A stretch of 64,000 nt of DNA, taken from positions 3,359,001 to 3,423,000 of the forward strand of contig JARHVA010000122.1 in the NCBI GenBank assembly GCA_037957365.1, in the 5' to 3' direction. The notes beneath the pieces were generated by a model. The model searched no databases, was not told the origin of the DNA, and saw nothing but the letters and a program-made list of their open reading frames with translations. The DNA comes from Torreya grandis (Eukaryota > Streptophyta > Pinopsida > Cupressales > Taxaceae). This document shows positions 33,503 through 44,860 of this stretch, one piece after another; positions within the stretch are counted from its first letter, which is position 1, and every line of letters starts with the position of its first letter. Position numbers and translations under genes: made by a program.

Positions 33503-36500
33503 ATGCCTAGTCCTCTAATAGAGTATCATTCAAAGACTGAACAAACTCCTACCTGACCAACTCCTAATCAACCTTCAATTGTCCCCGAAGGGGACCCAAA
33601 CTTTGAGAGACTCCTTGACCACAACGTCAAGGCTCTCCAACACTATCTCACAAGAAACCAAATGCGAGACCTTTCAGGTGAAGCAACAATAACATCAACA
33701 CCATCCACTACCCAACCTCTTATGACTCAGACTATTACCTCAACCATTAAATTGACCATGGCCAATATGCAAAGTTTGGCCTCCCCATCTATTTTTGGAC
33801 CGACCTCCATCGGGGTTTTATTACCCCCTCAACCACATGTAATTCAACCAAGTTCTACATCATACCAGAACTTGATTGTCTTGACTCCACACACTCTTAC
33901 GCCTATAAATGCAGGAGTGTCTACCTCCCCTTTTGCCAATGCCACCATGCAACCACCTTTGGCAGTATCTAGTCAACTCATGCCCTCCAACTTCATGACA
34001 CAATTGCCCTTGGCTTCCACTTCTATCCCTATGACTAGTCATCAATACGTTGTGCCTATACAAGCACAACCAACTACGTCATACACCTCTTCTAGCACCT
34101 TCCAAACACCTTACAACCTAGGGGGTACCCCATCTGCCAATCCATCAATTGATCTAATCAAAATGCTCAAAATGTCTAGTCTTGAGGCTTCCATTTCTGG
34201 TTTAAGCAATGCTCTTTCATATGACCAAATTTACAATGAACCCATCCATCCCTCTATCCCAATCCAGCTGTATCCCAGTCAGTGGGAACTTCCTAAGTTT
34301 ACTCGCTTCTAGAGTAAGGAAGACCCAAAAAAACATGTATGAGCATTCAGACATGCTTGTTACCTGATAGCACATGATGATGCATTATTGCTATGCACAT
34401 TTCCCATGTCACTTTTTGGTGCTGCCCTTGAATGGTACAGCTCTCTCACCAGTCACTCTATCTTTTCATTCACTCAGCTAGCCCAACTTTTCTTTGACCA
34501 CTTTTTAATCAATATCACCAAAAAGGTCTCAATCACAGACTTATACTCTATCAAAAAATTCGATGACGAATCCATAGCCGATTTTGTTGCCCATTGGAGA
34601 GGCTTAATCAACCAACTCTCCTTCCCTTTACCTCAACTTGAGCTCATTGAGATCTTCTCTCGATCATGTGCCACACACATCTCATCCACCTTACGGGTTC
34701 AAACATTCTGCACTTTTGACGAAGCTTTCACCATGGCCCGAAAGCTTGAACTCTGCACTATTGAAGAAAATAGGGTTAAATTACATAATACCAATGCAAA
34801 ACCTGATGACCCTTCTTCTTCCCACTCCAAGTCCAAAGGAGTGGCAAACACTATGGTTGTTAGATCACCATCCTCAAAAATGACCAACCAATCTCAACCT
34901 TCCACCTCTCAAAGCATAACAAAACAATTCTAACAATGGTACATACAACGTCAGTATACTCCTATAGGAGAATCCTACGCTTCCATTTTGGATAAACTTG
35001 TCAAGCAGGGGGTCCTCAATCTCCCTCCAATCTGACCACCTCAATTCAACCCTTCAAAATCCATCCCTACATGGTATAGAGAAAATGACTTTTGTCACTA
35101 TCACCGTGTCCAAGGCCATGACATAAACAACTGTCGAACCTTCAAGAACATTGTCCAAGACATGATAGATAAGGGAGATCTTGTTTTGGATAACCTAAAT
35201 GCACCACAAAATCAAAACATTGATACCTTCAAACAACCTTTTCCTAACCATCCTCCTAGCCAAAACAATGTCCAGACCATGGCCGATAGCTCCCAAGAAC
35301 ATGATATATGCATGGTCAACACGGTCTCACCTCTTGTCCCTGACCAACCTCCTCCACAGGTAGAAGAGATTTCTTCTCCTATTCATCCATCACAAGTAGA
35401 AGAGCCTTCTTCTCCTATTAGTTCTCCATCGACCTCTCTTATATTGGAGGATGCTTCGACCATACCAATGCCATTAGCCCCACCTTCATCCTTCCTCCTA
35501 CCAATGGGGGACCATACCCTTCCTATTGCTTAACCACAAGTAGAAGGCATCATCATCCCTGCCCTCTATCCTCTTGAGGAGTCACATTCTCCAATTTCTT
35601 CTCCACTAAGAGAAGACCCTGTCTCTTCACCCACTTCGATCGAGGAAGACCCAGTGACGGTTTTCTCTTACCTTTTGCCCGAGATTGCTACATTTCACTC
35701 ACCTCTGTCCACATCTGAACCCAAACCCACACAGGCGTCCACCATGCCAGAAGAGATTAAATCTCTTGGTGTTTGCCCCATATCTAATCTTGCCTCACAC
35801 AATAGTGGCCCTCAAACCAAACCAAAGAAGGCCACTAAACCACACCAGAGAATTCCTCCCCCACCTTCATCATTACCCTCTATTTTGGGCCCACATCCAT
35901 CCACCTTAATAGGAGTGCTTCCTAATCCAACACCTCACAGAGGCAAATTGCCTCCATTATCCCCTTTACCCATTAAACATATATTTCCTCCAAAATGACC
36001 AATGCCTCCTACGCCTCCAAAACAAAAGTCATCAACCCCTACTGCAACAAAACACGCAGATCTATTGGCGGGTTCTCATGCCTTGCTGTTACGACAATTG
36101 TTGCAGTCTTCTCGCATCAGTCTTCCACCTCTTAAACCATACCAATCTCTCAAACCAAAACCACCTTGGTTCGATGACACTAAAGTTTTTTCATATCATC
36201 GTACACCATGACATGACACTGAGCATTATTGTGCCCTCAAGGTTGTCATTCACCAATGCTTGGAGAAAGACACCCTTCTTCTTGACCATATTATCAACAA
36301 ACCTTCAACATCATCCCATGCTTCCCATACCTCCTCACCTTCACACTTATCAACTCTCAGATCAAGACCATCTTGGTTTGATAACACTAAATTTTGTCAC
36401 TATCATCGCACATTGGGACATGACACTGAGCATTGTTGCGCTCTTAAAGCTGTAATTCATCAACACCAGAAAAAGGATACCCTTCTCATCAAGGATTCTC

Positions 36501-36928
36501 TTGACTACCCCTCTGCCAAATCTTTGACACCATCACATGCCTCACAAACATCATCACCTAAATCAGGATTTGAATGCTAGACTATGGTCCCTCCACCGCC
36601 TTTAACCCCATTATTCGAAATCAACACAGTCAACTTGACCACCAGCCCACCAACCCAAAATGATAAAGGGAAAAGACATGTTTCTATCCCTCAGACATCC
36701 CCATTTACCAAGCCTTCACCACAACCAAAACTCAAGATTACTGTCTTGGGCACATCTCGACCAGCATCCTCAAAGACAATACCTGACTCCGTGGTGAAAA
36801 AACCTCACCACACAACCCTTGTGAAGATGTCTTTGTATGATCTCATACAAAACTCTCCACAACATCATCAAACTTTGATCCAAGCTTACAATCAATGGAG
36901 TTCCAGCCTGATGACCCCCAACCATTAG
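33503..36928 (+). pseudogene. Element C giant gag: one 1,142-codon frame with nine stops
   Basis: From ATG 33503 one frame runs to the TAG at 36926 with no frameshift, broken only by stops at 33554, 34310, 34340, 34931, 35033, 35531, 35996, 36209 and 36578. The order is: a Pro/Thr/Ser-rich N-terminus; the gag core at 34380-34770 (LFGAALEWYSSLTSHSIFSF, KKFDDESIADFVAHWRGLI); a first knuckle CHYHRVQGHDINNC (35093-35134) followed by LK-like helix and MIDKG; a long Pro/Ser-rich linker; a damaged second knuckle YHRTP*HDTEHYC (about 36190-36230); and a third, CHYHRTLGHDTEHC (36395-36436). The end (SLYDLIQNSPQHHQTLI, near 36830-36880) resembles the segment that precedes protease in Tat-like elements. 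Gag would package RNA in particles. I chose this start because the frame upstream of it closes; 33662 is the next in-frame ATG. Confidence 0.85.
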
Positions 36929-37075
36929 CCACTTTAATCAAATCATTATCAACCATTTTCTCTGTCACCATCCATGATTTTGAGATTCTTGCCTCCAACC
37001 TGGCAGATCAGGATCTCACCCTCTCAAACTAAATCTGTCAAACATTCTCCCTAGTAACTGGGGGAATTTGACCTT
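36929..37075 (+). pseudogene. Frameshifted continuation of C gag/pre-protease linker
   Basis: A shifted frame reads PDDPQPLATLIKSLSTIF, then VTIHDFEILASNLADQD, then a stop, and ends near 37075. In autonomous relatives protease would follow this linker. No protease or reverse transcriptase motif is seen beyond, so the polymerase region was probably lost here. Confidence 0.5.
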
Positions 37076-37084
37076 ACCCTTTTA

Positions 37085-37400
37085 ATCATGACCTTGACCA
37101 ACTTCAACCAAACATTGACCAAGCCTCAACCAAGCCTCGACCAAACACTGACCTCGACCAAACCTTGACCAAACCTTGACCAAACATCAACCAGCCAAAC
37201 ATGCCAACAACATATCAACCAACTTCATGTCCAACATTGACCAAAATCTAACCAAATGTCAACCAACCTTTTAATCCTGACCTCGACCAAACCTTGACCA
37301 AGCATCAACCAAGCCTCGACCAAACATCAACCAACTAGACATCGACTAGACATCAACCAACCAAGTATCGACCAAACATCAACCAAATTCTTACTCATCT
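37085..37400 (+). repeat. Degenerate GACCAAAC minisatellite after C gag
   Basis: Irregular repeats of TTGACCAAAC, TCGACCAAAC, ATCAACCAAAC and CTCAACCAAGC fill this stretch, with an irregular 10-20-bp period. At least six exact TTGACC (W-box-type core) occur on the plus strand. All variants differ by C/T transitions (CGACC, TGACC, CAACC). Confidence 0.8.
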
Positions 37401-37749
37401 CCAGAATGTGACCAATTTGGAACGAAGCAAATGGGGCAAGTTTGCTCCTAATTGACTCAAACCTTGCATCATAAGACAAGCATGGGTCAGGGACTTATCA
37501 AAACCTGAGCCCCTTTATGCCTTACATCTTTGACCAGTCTATTGTTAGTCAAGTAATTATTCACTTGACGTTTAACTTGAGCTTGATCCCTTGAGCAATC
37601 CCCATCATCGCCATTCCTATTCATTTTTAACCCTCAAACCTGCAAACATTAGTCAACCCTTTTGTCAAGCATGAATGCTTTATCCTAATTAAAGGGAAAC
37701 CCTCTAAACCTCTATAGTCAAGTCCATGACCAAAAGTCCAGTAAAAAAA

Positions 37750-37752
37750 AAC

Positions 37753-37783
<31 letters not shown>

Positions 37784-38100
37784 CATAAAATTGGGATGCC
37801 TATCTCAAAAGGTCATAAAACTATAAATGTAGACTGCTCCCTCGAAGGAAAACTGCATCATACTTGTTGTAATTGATAGACTACTCCTTTGAAGGACAAC
37901 TATTCAAAGACTTTTAAACATACCAAGCAAAATATAGACCACTCCCTTGAAGGATGGCTATGCCTAAATCTTGCTACATACACAACACTTTATTAGAAGA
38001 TTCCCGCATCGATCAACTTCACAAATGACCACAAAAAAAAATGACATCTCTATGTCGACTTCCCGCATTGATCAGTCTGCTCAAAAAAAAAAAAAAAAAA
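37750..38100 (+). repeat. Short repeats and homopolymers in the C 3' region
   Basis: There is a (TA)n run at 37760-37782. Three copies of a TAGACYACTCCCTTGAAGGA phrase start near 37830, 37878 and 37936. Two copies of TTCCCGCATYGATCA lie near 38000 and 38060, and a poly-A run is at about 38085-38100. No reading frame is convincing here. Confidence 0.65.
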
Positions 38101-38744
38101 GGTCATGGACTTGGCTTGTAGTCGTCTCAGGGTCTCCTATAAAAAGGGGCAAAGTTATCCCTACTAAAAAGGGTTACCCTATCCTCATATTTCACATCAC
38201 CTACTCAAGGGATTTTGAGCTCATTTTAATGTCAAAGTGATTCGATTACTTCTCTAACACAACCAATGGTCAAAGATGTAATGCATGAACGGGGATTTTG
38301 TTTGCAAAACCCTTATCTATGCTATCATTATGGTCCTTGTCAATGAAAGAGAAACATGCCTTTCACTTCTTATCCATACACCTTGGTCACATTCAACCAA
38401 ATCATTTTGCCAACTCAACCAAACCAACCAAAACATTTTCAGACCACCGACATGACATAGTCTGTTTCACATAGTTTCTATGGAAACCAATACACATAGA
38501 AACTATCGATCAGACACAATTTATGTTAAGCATAAACAATTACTTGCTGAAGCATAAATCATCTCAATTCATTCTTTAGCATACACCATCACTAATATGG
38601 AAAATTGCTAAGAGATGAAAGACCCCTCAACCAATGTTACAGAATACACCATCACACAATATGGAAAACGCTGTAACATCATCTTAGCCTCATCATTTAT
38701 AATCATGACCAAAACCAATCTATCAACCATTTTACCTCCTCGTT

Positions 38745-39075
38745 TGAACTACATTGGTTTGAGGCCCTAACAACAGGGGCTATGTAGGCAACACTCAGAT
38801 GACAAAATGTCTTTTGGGGTTAGCTCGACCACATCTATTTGTTTATCTACCTGATGGACAACCTATCTTACCTTTGACCATGACTTAACCTCGTCCAACC
38901 CATCCATAACTGACCCTCTTCCTCCCCTTTGGGGAGAACTACATTGGCCTGAGGCCCTAACAATAGGGGCTATGTAGGCAGCACTCAATTGACATGGGGT
39001 CTTTTGAGGTTAGCTCGGCCACATTCCTTCGTCCATCCATCTAATGGACCAACTATCTCGACTTGACCAATGACC
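38745..39075 (+). repeat. Two-copy ~190-bp tandem duplication in the C 3' region
   Basis: GAACTACATTGGYYTGAGGCC followed by CTAACAAYAGGGGCTATGTA starts near 38750 and again near 38937. Each copy continues through GGGGTTAGCTCGRCCACAT to a CTACCTGATGGACAAC-type end. The two copies differ by scattered substitutions. Confidence 0.8.
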
Positions 39076-39584
39076 TTGGAGATCATGCCTATCTCCTCCG
39101 ACCTCGACCACTTCCAAGACAATGTCACCTTGGTTGTTTTTGCATGTATGCTACATCACGAATGGTTAGCAAAATTGTCCGCAACCCATATTTTGACCCT
39201 CACAAGTATTGGATTGCGAGCAAGTTGATCCCCACTACTTGTGACATTTTCATGTTTCCAAGAGCACTTCCTGAGCCCAGGATACTTGGAACATGATGAA
39301 ATTGGAGCTACAACTTGGATCGAATAACCCAATCAGCTACAACTAAATGCTAGGGCTTGGTTATTTTGATTTTGGCACTCCTTAACCTTGATCTATGACA
39401 ATTTGACCTGACCATCTCATGAAGTGGTATGCACGCAATCCCAACTATTGTAGCATTCACACCCAACCTTCACCATATCCATCCACTTTCTATCAAATCA
39501 ACACTCAATTCTAGGTTTCCTTCCCTCGACTCCTACTTTGGGGGGGAATACCTCATCCCATAATCAGGGCAACCTTCATTCATT

Positions 39585-39711
39585 TTTTGTCTTGCAGTTC
39601 ATTAGAACAACCAACAGGACGAAAAGACCTCATCTCATACCTGGGGAAATCAACTCCTATTTTTGTCTTGCAATTTTTCTAGAACAACCAACAAGACAAA
39701 AAGGGGCAAAT
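39585..39711 (+). promoter_or_regulatory. Duplicated stem-loop and polypurine tract before the 3' LTR of C
   Basis: TTTTGTCTTG (39662-39671) and CAAGACAAAA (39693-39702) form a perfect 10-bp stem. A related copy of the stem sequence lies about 75 bp upstream (near 39585-39630). The AAAAAGGGGCAAA stretch that ends at 39711 touches the LTR and is the likely polypurine tract priming plus-strand DNA. Confidence 0.7.
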
Positions 39712-40916
39712 GTAGACACCAAAATTGTGTCTACCCCTTAGTTGACTCCCCCCTTGGTCCCCTTGGTCTACTTCTACACATTTCTAACCCACACACTTAT
39801 TAATTTAAAATAATTAACTATTTTAAATTAATAACACCCCCTTTGACACTTCACCCATGACACATCATCCTCCCCTTGGATTCCCTCTCCTTGGATGCCT
39901 CCCATCACCCTATGACCAATTTATGACCTCATTCCAACTCTTCCCCTCTCTCCCACGCCCATTTAACCCGCCTTCGACCATTTTCCCACGACCCTTGAAC
40001 TTGGCTATTGGAAGAATAGGCGAAAGGATAATTTTAGCCCTTTCTCCCACTTTTATAGTTGTCAACATCAGTTACCCATTGGCTGATGCCGGTGGGATCA
40101 CCGACGTTGGTCGCTTAAGACAGCCCCGAAGGCGCATTCTCTCCCCTTGGCTCCTGATTCAATCACCCCAAATCCTTATTCTCTTCCCCGAACGCTAACT
40201 CTCTGGCACCTGGACTTTGACCTCTCTCTCTCTCTCTCTCTCTCTCCTGGATGTACAACAAGCATCAGAGGCTACAGGGACATTACAAGAAGTCTTCTAT
40301 ACTGGCAGCATCAGCAACCAGTCTTCTACATGCCTCCTTTAGCAAGCAAACAACTAAGTATTCTTCTTTGATTTCATTTCTATATTTCAAAATGTTTTGA
40401 TACTCAGTCTCCATTTGCTACTTCTAAGCATTATCAACTAGACCTGACTATCAATCAGACTAATTAGACACTCTTCCTGGAGAGGCTAAAAATCCCTCCT
40501 CTTAACGTGACCCCTTTTGACCACTATCCTCTACTCCTTATCCCTCCTAAGACCCTGTCTACTGCCCTGCAACCTTGCATAGACCCTTTTAGACTCCCAG
40601 ACCCCTTCTGTCAACCACAAACACAACCTTAGACCCATCCATAGACTACTTCCCCCACCGACATTGGCAACCTAACTGACATCGGCAGACTTGACCAACT
40701 GACACCGATAGCCTAACCGACGTCGGCGACTGTGGAAGACCGACAGCAACACACAGTCTTTCTATCTACAGGTGTCATCCTCCATAGCCAAAGAGGAGTC
40801 TCTGCAACATTTGGATAACGATGCGTAGACCTCATCAAGGTATCATCTAACCCTAGACCCTCTATCTTAGTTTCTTACTTCCTTTGAATGTAGAAAAGTG
40901 AAAATAGTTTGAAACA
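39712..40916 (+). repeat. 3' LTR of element C
   Basis: 1,205 bp, partner of 31128-32321. It has the same inverted repeat at 39799-39832 and a longer (CT)n run near 40220-40246. It keeps more CpG sites than the left LTR (for example CACGCC against CATGCC, ACCCGCC against ACCTGCC). The ATAAG duplication follows. Confidence 0.93.
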
Positions 40917-40921
40917 ATAAG

Positions 40922-42860
40922 TGCCCTAAAAAATGAGACCTGACATAAAATGTGATGCAAAATATGACACAAAACATGAGATAAAACTTTTCTCACATTT
41001 TTTAATAATAAATCCCTCTAAACATTCAAATTCAAATTTATAATACAAATGTTGTTCCAATTGCATCATGATTTATGTTAACACATACCATAGGTTAGAA
41101 AAATTAATTGCCATCCTCTGAATGGTTTGATGATATGCCTACAAATTAACACAAAATTGATCAGAACCATTCATAGATATAAATAAGATGGTTTGAATCT
41201 ATTTTATGTATAAATTTAGTGATTGGAATACTCATTAGAAATTATATATTTAAGACTTTTAATGTCCATAATATGAAAAAGAAGTCTTTTATTACTTTAT
41301 TTTTTGGCATAGATTAAGAGTATGTTGTAAAAATGAACTAATTAGTTTGTCATTACATTTGGTGAAACCATCCCATTTGATTGTAGGTTGAAGATGTTTC
41401 AGGGAAAGGGGTTATTTATTTTTTGTCATTATTCCTCAAACTATATGAACTACTAAAAAAATATATTAGGTTTTATAGGGGTGATGACAAGATGGACAAA
41501 GTTGAGGAGGGTGGTAATGTGACTCAAACTCATGAGAAATTTATCTGTGGTGAGTAATATGACTAAAATTATGTCTATTTTTGTTATTTTTAGAGATTTT
41601 TTAGAGCCTCATCATGTTTGCCTCTCAATCCATGTGCCCCAATGCCATAACATTATCTGGTCCCCATTATGAATCACATAAAACTACATGGATCAGATTG
41701 AAAATCCCAAGACTTGAAACTTGAAGAGATTGAAATGTCATCTAGGCTCTTTTTTATGCCTTTAATACATATAACCAAAAAAATAATTTTGATCATCATG
41801 AAACAACTTAAAAGGGTCATTTTTTATGAAAACACAAATTGCATAAGGACTTGATGAAAATTGTGTTAGAATCAAGGCTTGATGCAATTCACATCAAGGT
41901 TTGATGTAAATTTCAATTCTTTCATAATTTTCCCTCCAAAACTTCCAAATTAACAAATTCAAATATCATAAAAGGCGACAAATTTGACATAAAATCTTAG
42001 ACACAAAGTTTGATGATACACATTACATCAGTAAAATTTCCACCTAATCTCCACCAAGTTGCTGTGTCAACCTTCTTGATGTAAATTTTATCAGCCATGA
42101 AAAAAATATAGATAAAAAATATCTCATTTTAGATGCACAAATATTAACTTGAAACCATAAAAATCTACTAGTATATGGTAGTGCCAAAAATAGATAGATG
42201 ATAAAATGAATGATTAGGGTATAAATTTATAGACGACATTATATTTCATTTCTTTTCTAGAGAAGTGTCTATTAGTAAGATAAATGGGAGTTCTTGAATG
42301 ATTGTACAAGAGAAAAGGAATAGATTCCAAAAATTTGTGAATTTCAAAGGGATTCATGTTCATCTAATTTTATAATGCCAATGTAAGGTCATTCTGAAAT
42401 TTGGGTCATCTCATTTTTTACATTTGAAAATTTTATTTAGTAAAATCTATGATTCCTTATAGGGAAATTTTTTCTAAATGGGTTCTTGACACTCACTATT
42501 TATAATATTTATGAAGGAAAAATAAATGCTTAAATTAATTGAAAAAATAAAATAAAATATGAAAGAAACTAGTAGAAACTTTCTTGTCTACTAAAAGAAG
42601 AAAAAAAACTAAAAAGGAAAATAATTGCTACTTTTACTTGTCAAATTTGATAGTTTAGAAGACACCATGTTTGAAGAAGAGTGTGATATATTGCACCAAA
42701 TAAATTGAGTTAGATTAAGTGACCAAGTTTACATGAAAAATATCATCCTATACAGGATAAATACGTAACCTCTGAGCCTTTTCCTAGAAAGGTAAAACAT
42801 ATAAATGTACTTCAGTAAGTTCAATCTTATAATTAAAATGAGAATATCCTTAAAGTGATC
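40922..42860. other. AT-rich intergenic sequence
   Basis: I see no gene, RNA or clear repeat. It continues the pre-insertion sequence from left of element C. Confidence 0.5.
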
Positions 42861-42861
42861 C

Positions 42862-43190
42862 ACTATATAATATTAGTTAAATATGCATGGCAAATTATTC
42901 ATATAATTTATGGTTTATGAAAAATTTACGTACTGGAGGGTGACTTATCACTCCATTTCTTTTTCCACTTTATAATATTCTTTTTATTTTGCTAATATCT
43001 CAATTATATATAACATGTACATAATCTATTATATAACATTAGTTAGATATGCATGGTAGATTATTGATATGACATGGTTGATGAGAATTTTACATGATGG
43101 AGGGGTCACTTATCACTCCAATTCTTTGTCCACTTCTATCATTTTATTTTCCTTTTAATAATGTTCTAGTTATATGTAACATTTACTTGT
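42862..43190. repeat. Two-copy ~167-bp tandem duplication
   Basis: The phrase ATATAAYATTAGTTARATAT then GCATGG begins at 42864 and again at 43031. Both copies continue through GGAGGG..ACTTATCACTCCA, TTTTCCACTT and a TTATATRTAACAT end. They differ by scattered substitutions and small indels. Confidence 0.8.
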
Positions 43191-43604
43191 CATTATTTTG
43201 TTTCACTTGTTCCTACTCACCCAAATAAACATTAAGTGTGTCTAACTTTTATATCATGTTCATCTAAGTTTACTCATTAGTTATCAATTGGATAAGTTTT
43301 GAGTTTGTCTGACACTTCCAGACTATGGGCTTATTCTATCATAGTCATATTAATTAGGACCATAAATACGAGAGCAAGATGAAAGTAAAATATTGTAATT
43401 TGTGTCATGATTGAGGTCAAATTTTTTTTTCCCAAATCAACATTGTTTTTGATATTTTGGGTAAATAAAATCTAGAAAAATTGCATCAATTTTTGTAATG
43501 TAAATTTAATGGAACTCAACATTTTTATTCATACCATTTTTTCATCAACAAAGAAAAGATAAATAGATAGTAATTTTAATAACATTCATGAGACCAAAAA
43601 TAGT

Positions 43605-43990
43605 CTATGGGACCCCCAAATTGAAAATCAAAACCCAAAGAAGTGAAGAAACCATGAGAAAAGGAGACCTTTTTTGACTTTCATTTCCCAGCCTACCATT
43701 GTTCTGCCTTTGAAGGTTCACTCTCCTATTGTGGATCCTAATCAAGAATTTCCCATTTCTATCAATGTTCTCACCCTCAAATATAGTAAGCATAAAAACC
43801 CCTTGTAGGCTACCCATGTATTTAGCTCAAATGTCATCATATGTAGAACATTGCATGAGATAATGCCATTCTATTTCAACTATACCTAAAGTGCACATAG
43901 GACATATTATTTCTTCCCACTTTTCTTTTGAGATCCTTCACCTACCTCTCTCACATCAAAGTTGAAGTGCACATAGGACATATTCTCTCT
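43605..43990 (-). pseudogene. LINE-like C-terminal Cys/His domain fragment
   Basis: On the minus strand, from TGT at 43904, the frame reads CPMCTLGIVEIEWHYLMQC, then STYDDI, a TGA stop, AKYMGSLQG and an open frame to 43605. The CX2C...HX4C pattern with VE.EWHYL..C..YDDI matches the zinc-like domain at the C-terminus of many LINE-type reverse transcriptases. Upstream, ERGR and ISKEKWEEI (43960-43905) fit the segment preceding it in that family. The rest of the LINE (endonuclease, reverse transcriptase) is absent, as in a 5'-truncated copy. A short TGCACATAGGACATATT sequence is duplicated 77 bp apart (43892 and 43969). Confidence 0.6.
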
Positions 43991-44860
43991 TTTCACTTTT
44001 CTTTTAAGAGTAAATTAAAATAAAATATATTATATTATATTTATTTTTTAATTATATATAATGTATATGTTTTATAAATATATAAATCTATATTTTTAAT
44101 TTATTTTTATATTTATAAATATATATTATTATTTTATAAGAAATATTACATTTAAAATATAAAAAATATTATAATTCTAGAAAAACATTATTAAAATATT
44201 ACATTCATAATATACCAAATATTATGATTTAAATTTATCATTTAAATAAATCTTCAAGTCTTGTGGGAGTGGTCTCTTATCATTTAAATTTATGAGTATT
44301 AGATTGACAAGTTTACAAGGAAAGCACATAAGATGAAGATTTATAATTATATAATAAAGTTTAAAATAAATAAGTTAAAACATAAATATAAGAATATGAC
44401 AAAAAATGTGATAAAATAAAATAAAATAAAATAAAATAAATATCTTATCGTTTCTATATCACTACCTATATGCCCCTCAAATAGAATACAATGAAAGTGG
44501 GGAGGGAATATGGATACTAGCATTTTTTTATTTTAATTAAATTGAGGTACATGGTGATTCAAATTTGATAAAAATATAACTTTTAATTTAATTAAGATTA
44601 TAAAACATGTTAAATAATAAGATTTTAGAGTACATATTAAATAATAAAATATGTAAAGTATGTATGTGTGTGTGTGTGTAAAATTAAATGCAAAATGATA
44701 CATTTAGTTTATTAATTAAAAAATAGAAGATGAAATTTATAAATAAGATTAATATATTAATATATTTTTTTATAACAAACTTAAAAATATGGACATATTT
44801 CATTCAAATGCTTCATAAAATGGATATTCATCCAACTAACATGGAGGTGGTTATATTACT
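43991..44860. other. Very AT-rich stretch with microsatellites
   Basis: It contains (AAAAT)n at 44410-44441 and a short (TG)n near 44668-44680. No gene is seen. Confidence 0.6.

Larger units (their letters stand above)
31128..40916 (+). mobile_element. Element C: gag-only Gypsy-type LTR retrotransposon (9.8 kb)
   Basis: LTRs at 31128-32321 and 39712-40916 start TGTAGACAC and end TTTGAAACA. The 5-bp ATAAG at 31123-31127 and 40917-40921 is a perfect target duplication. A primer site follows the left LTR and a short polypurine tract precedes the right one. The only coding region is a long gag (33503-36928). Reverse transcriptase, RNase H and integrase are absent; 2.8 kb of non-coding sequence with several repeats lies between gag and the 3' LTR. 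It fits the non-autonomous class called TR-GAG or large retrotransposon derivative. It keeps more CpG sites than A, B and E, which suggests a later insertion. Confidence 0.93.
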
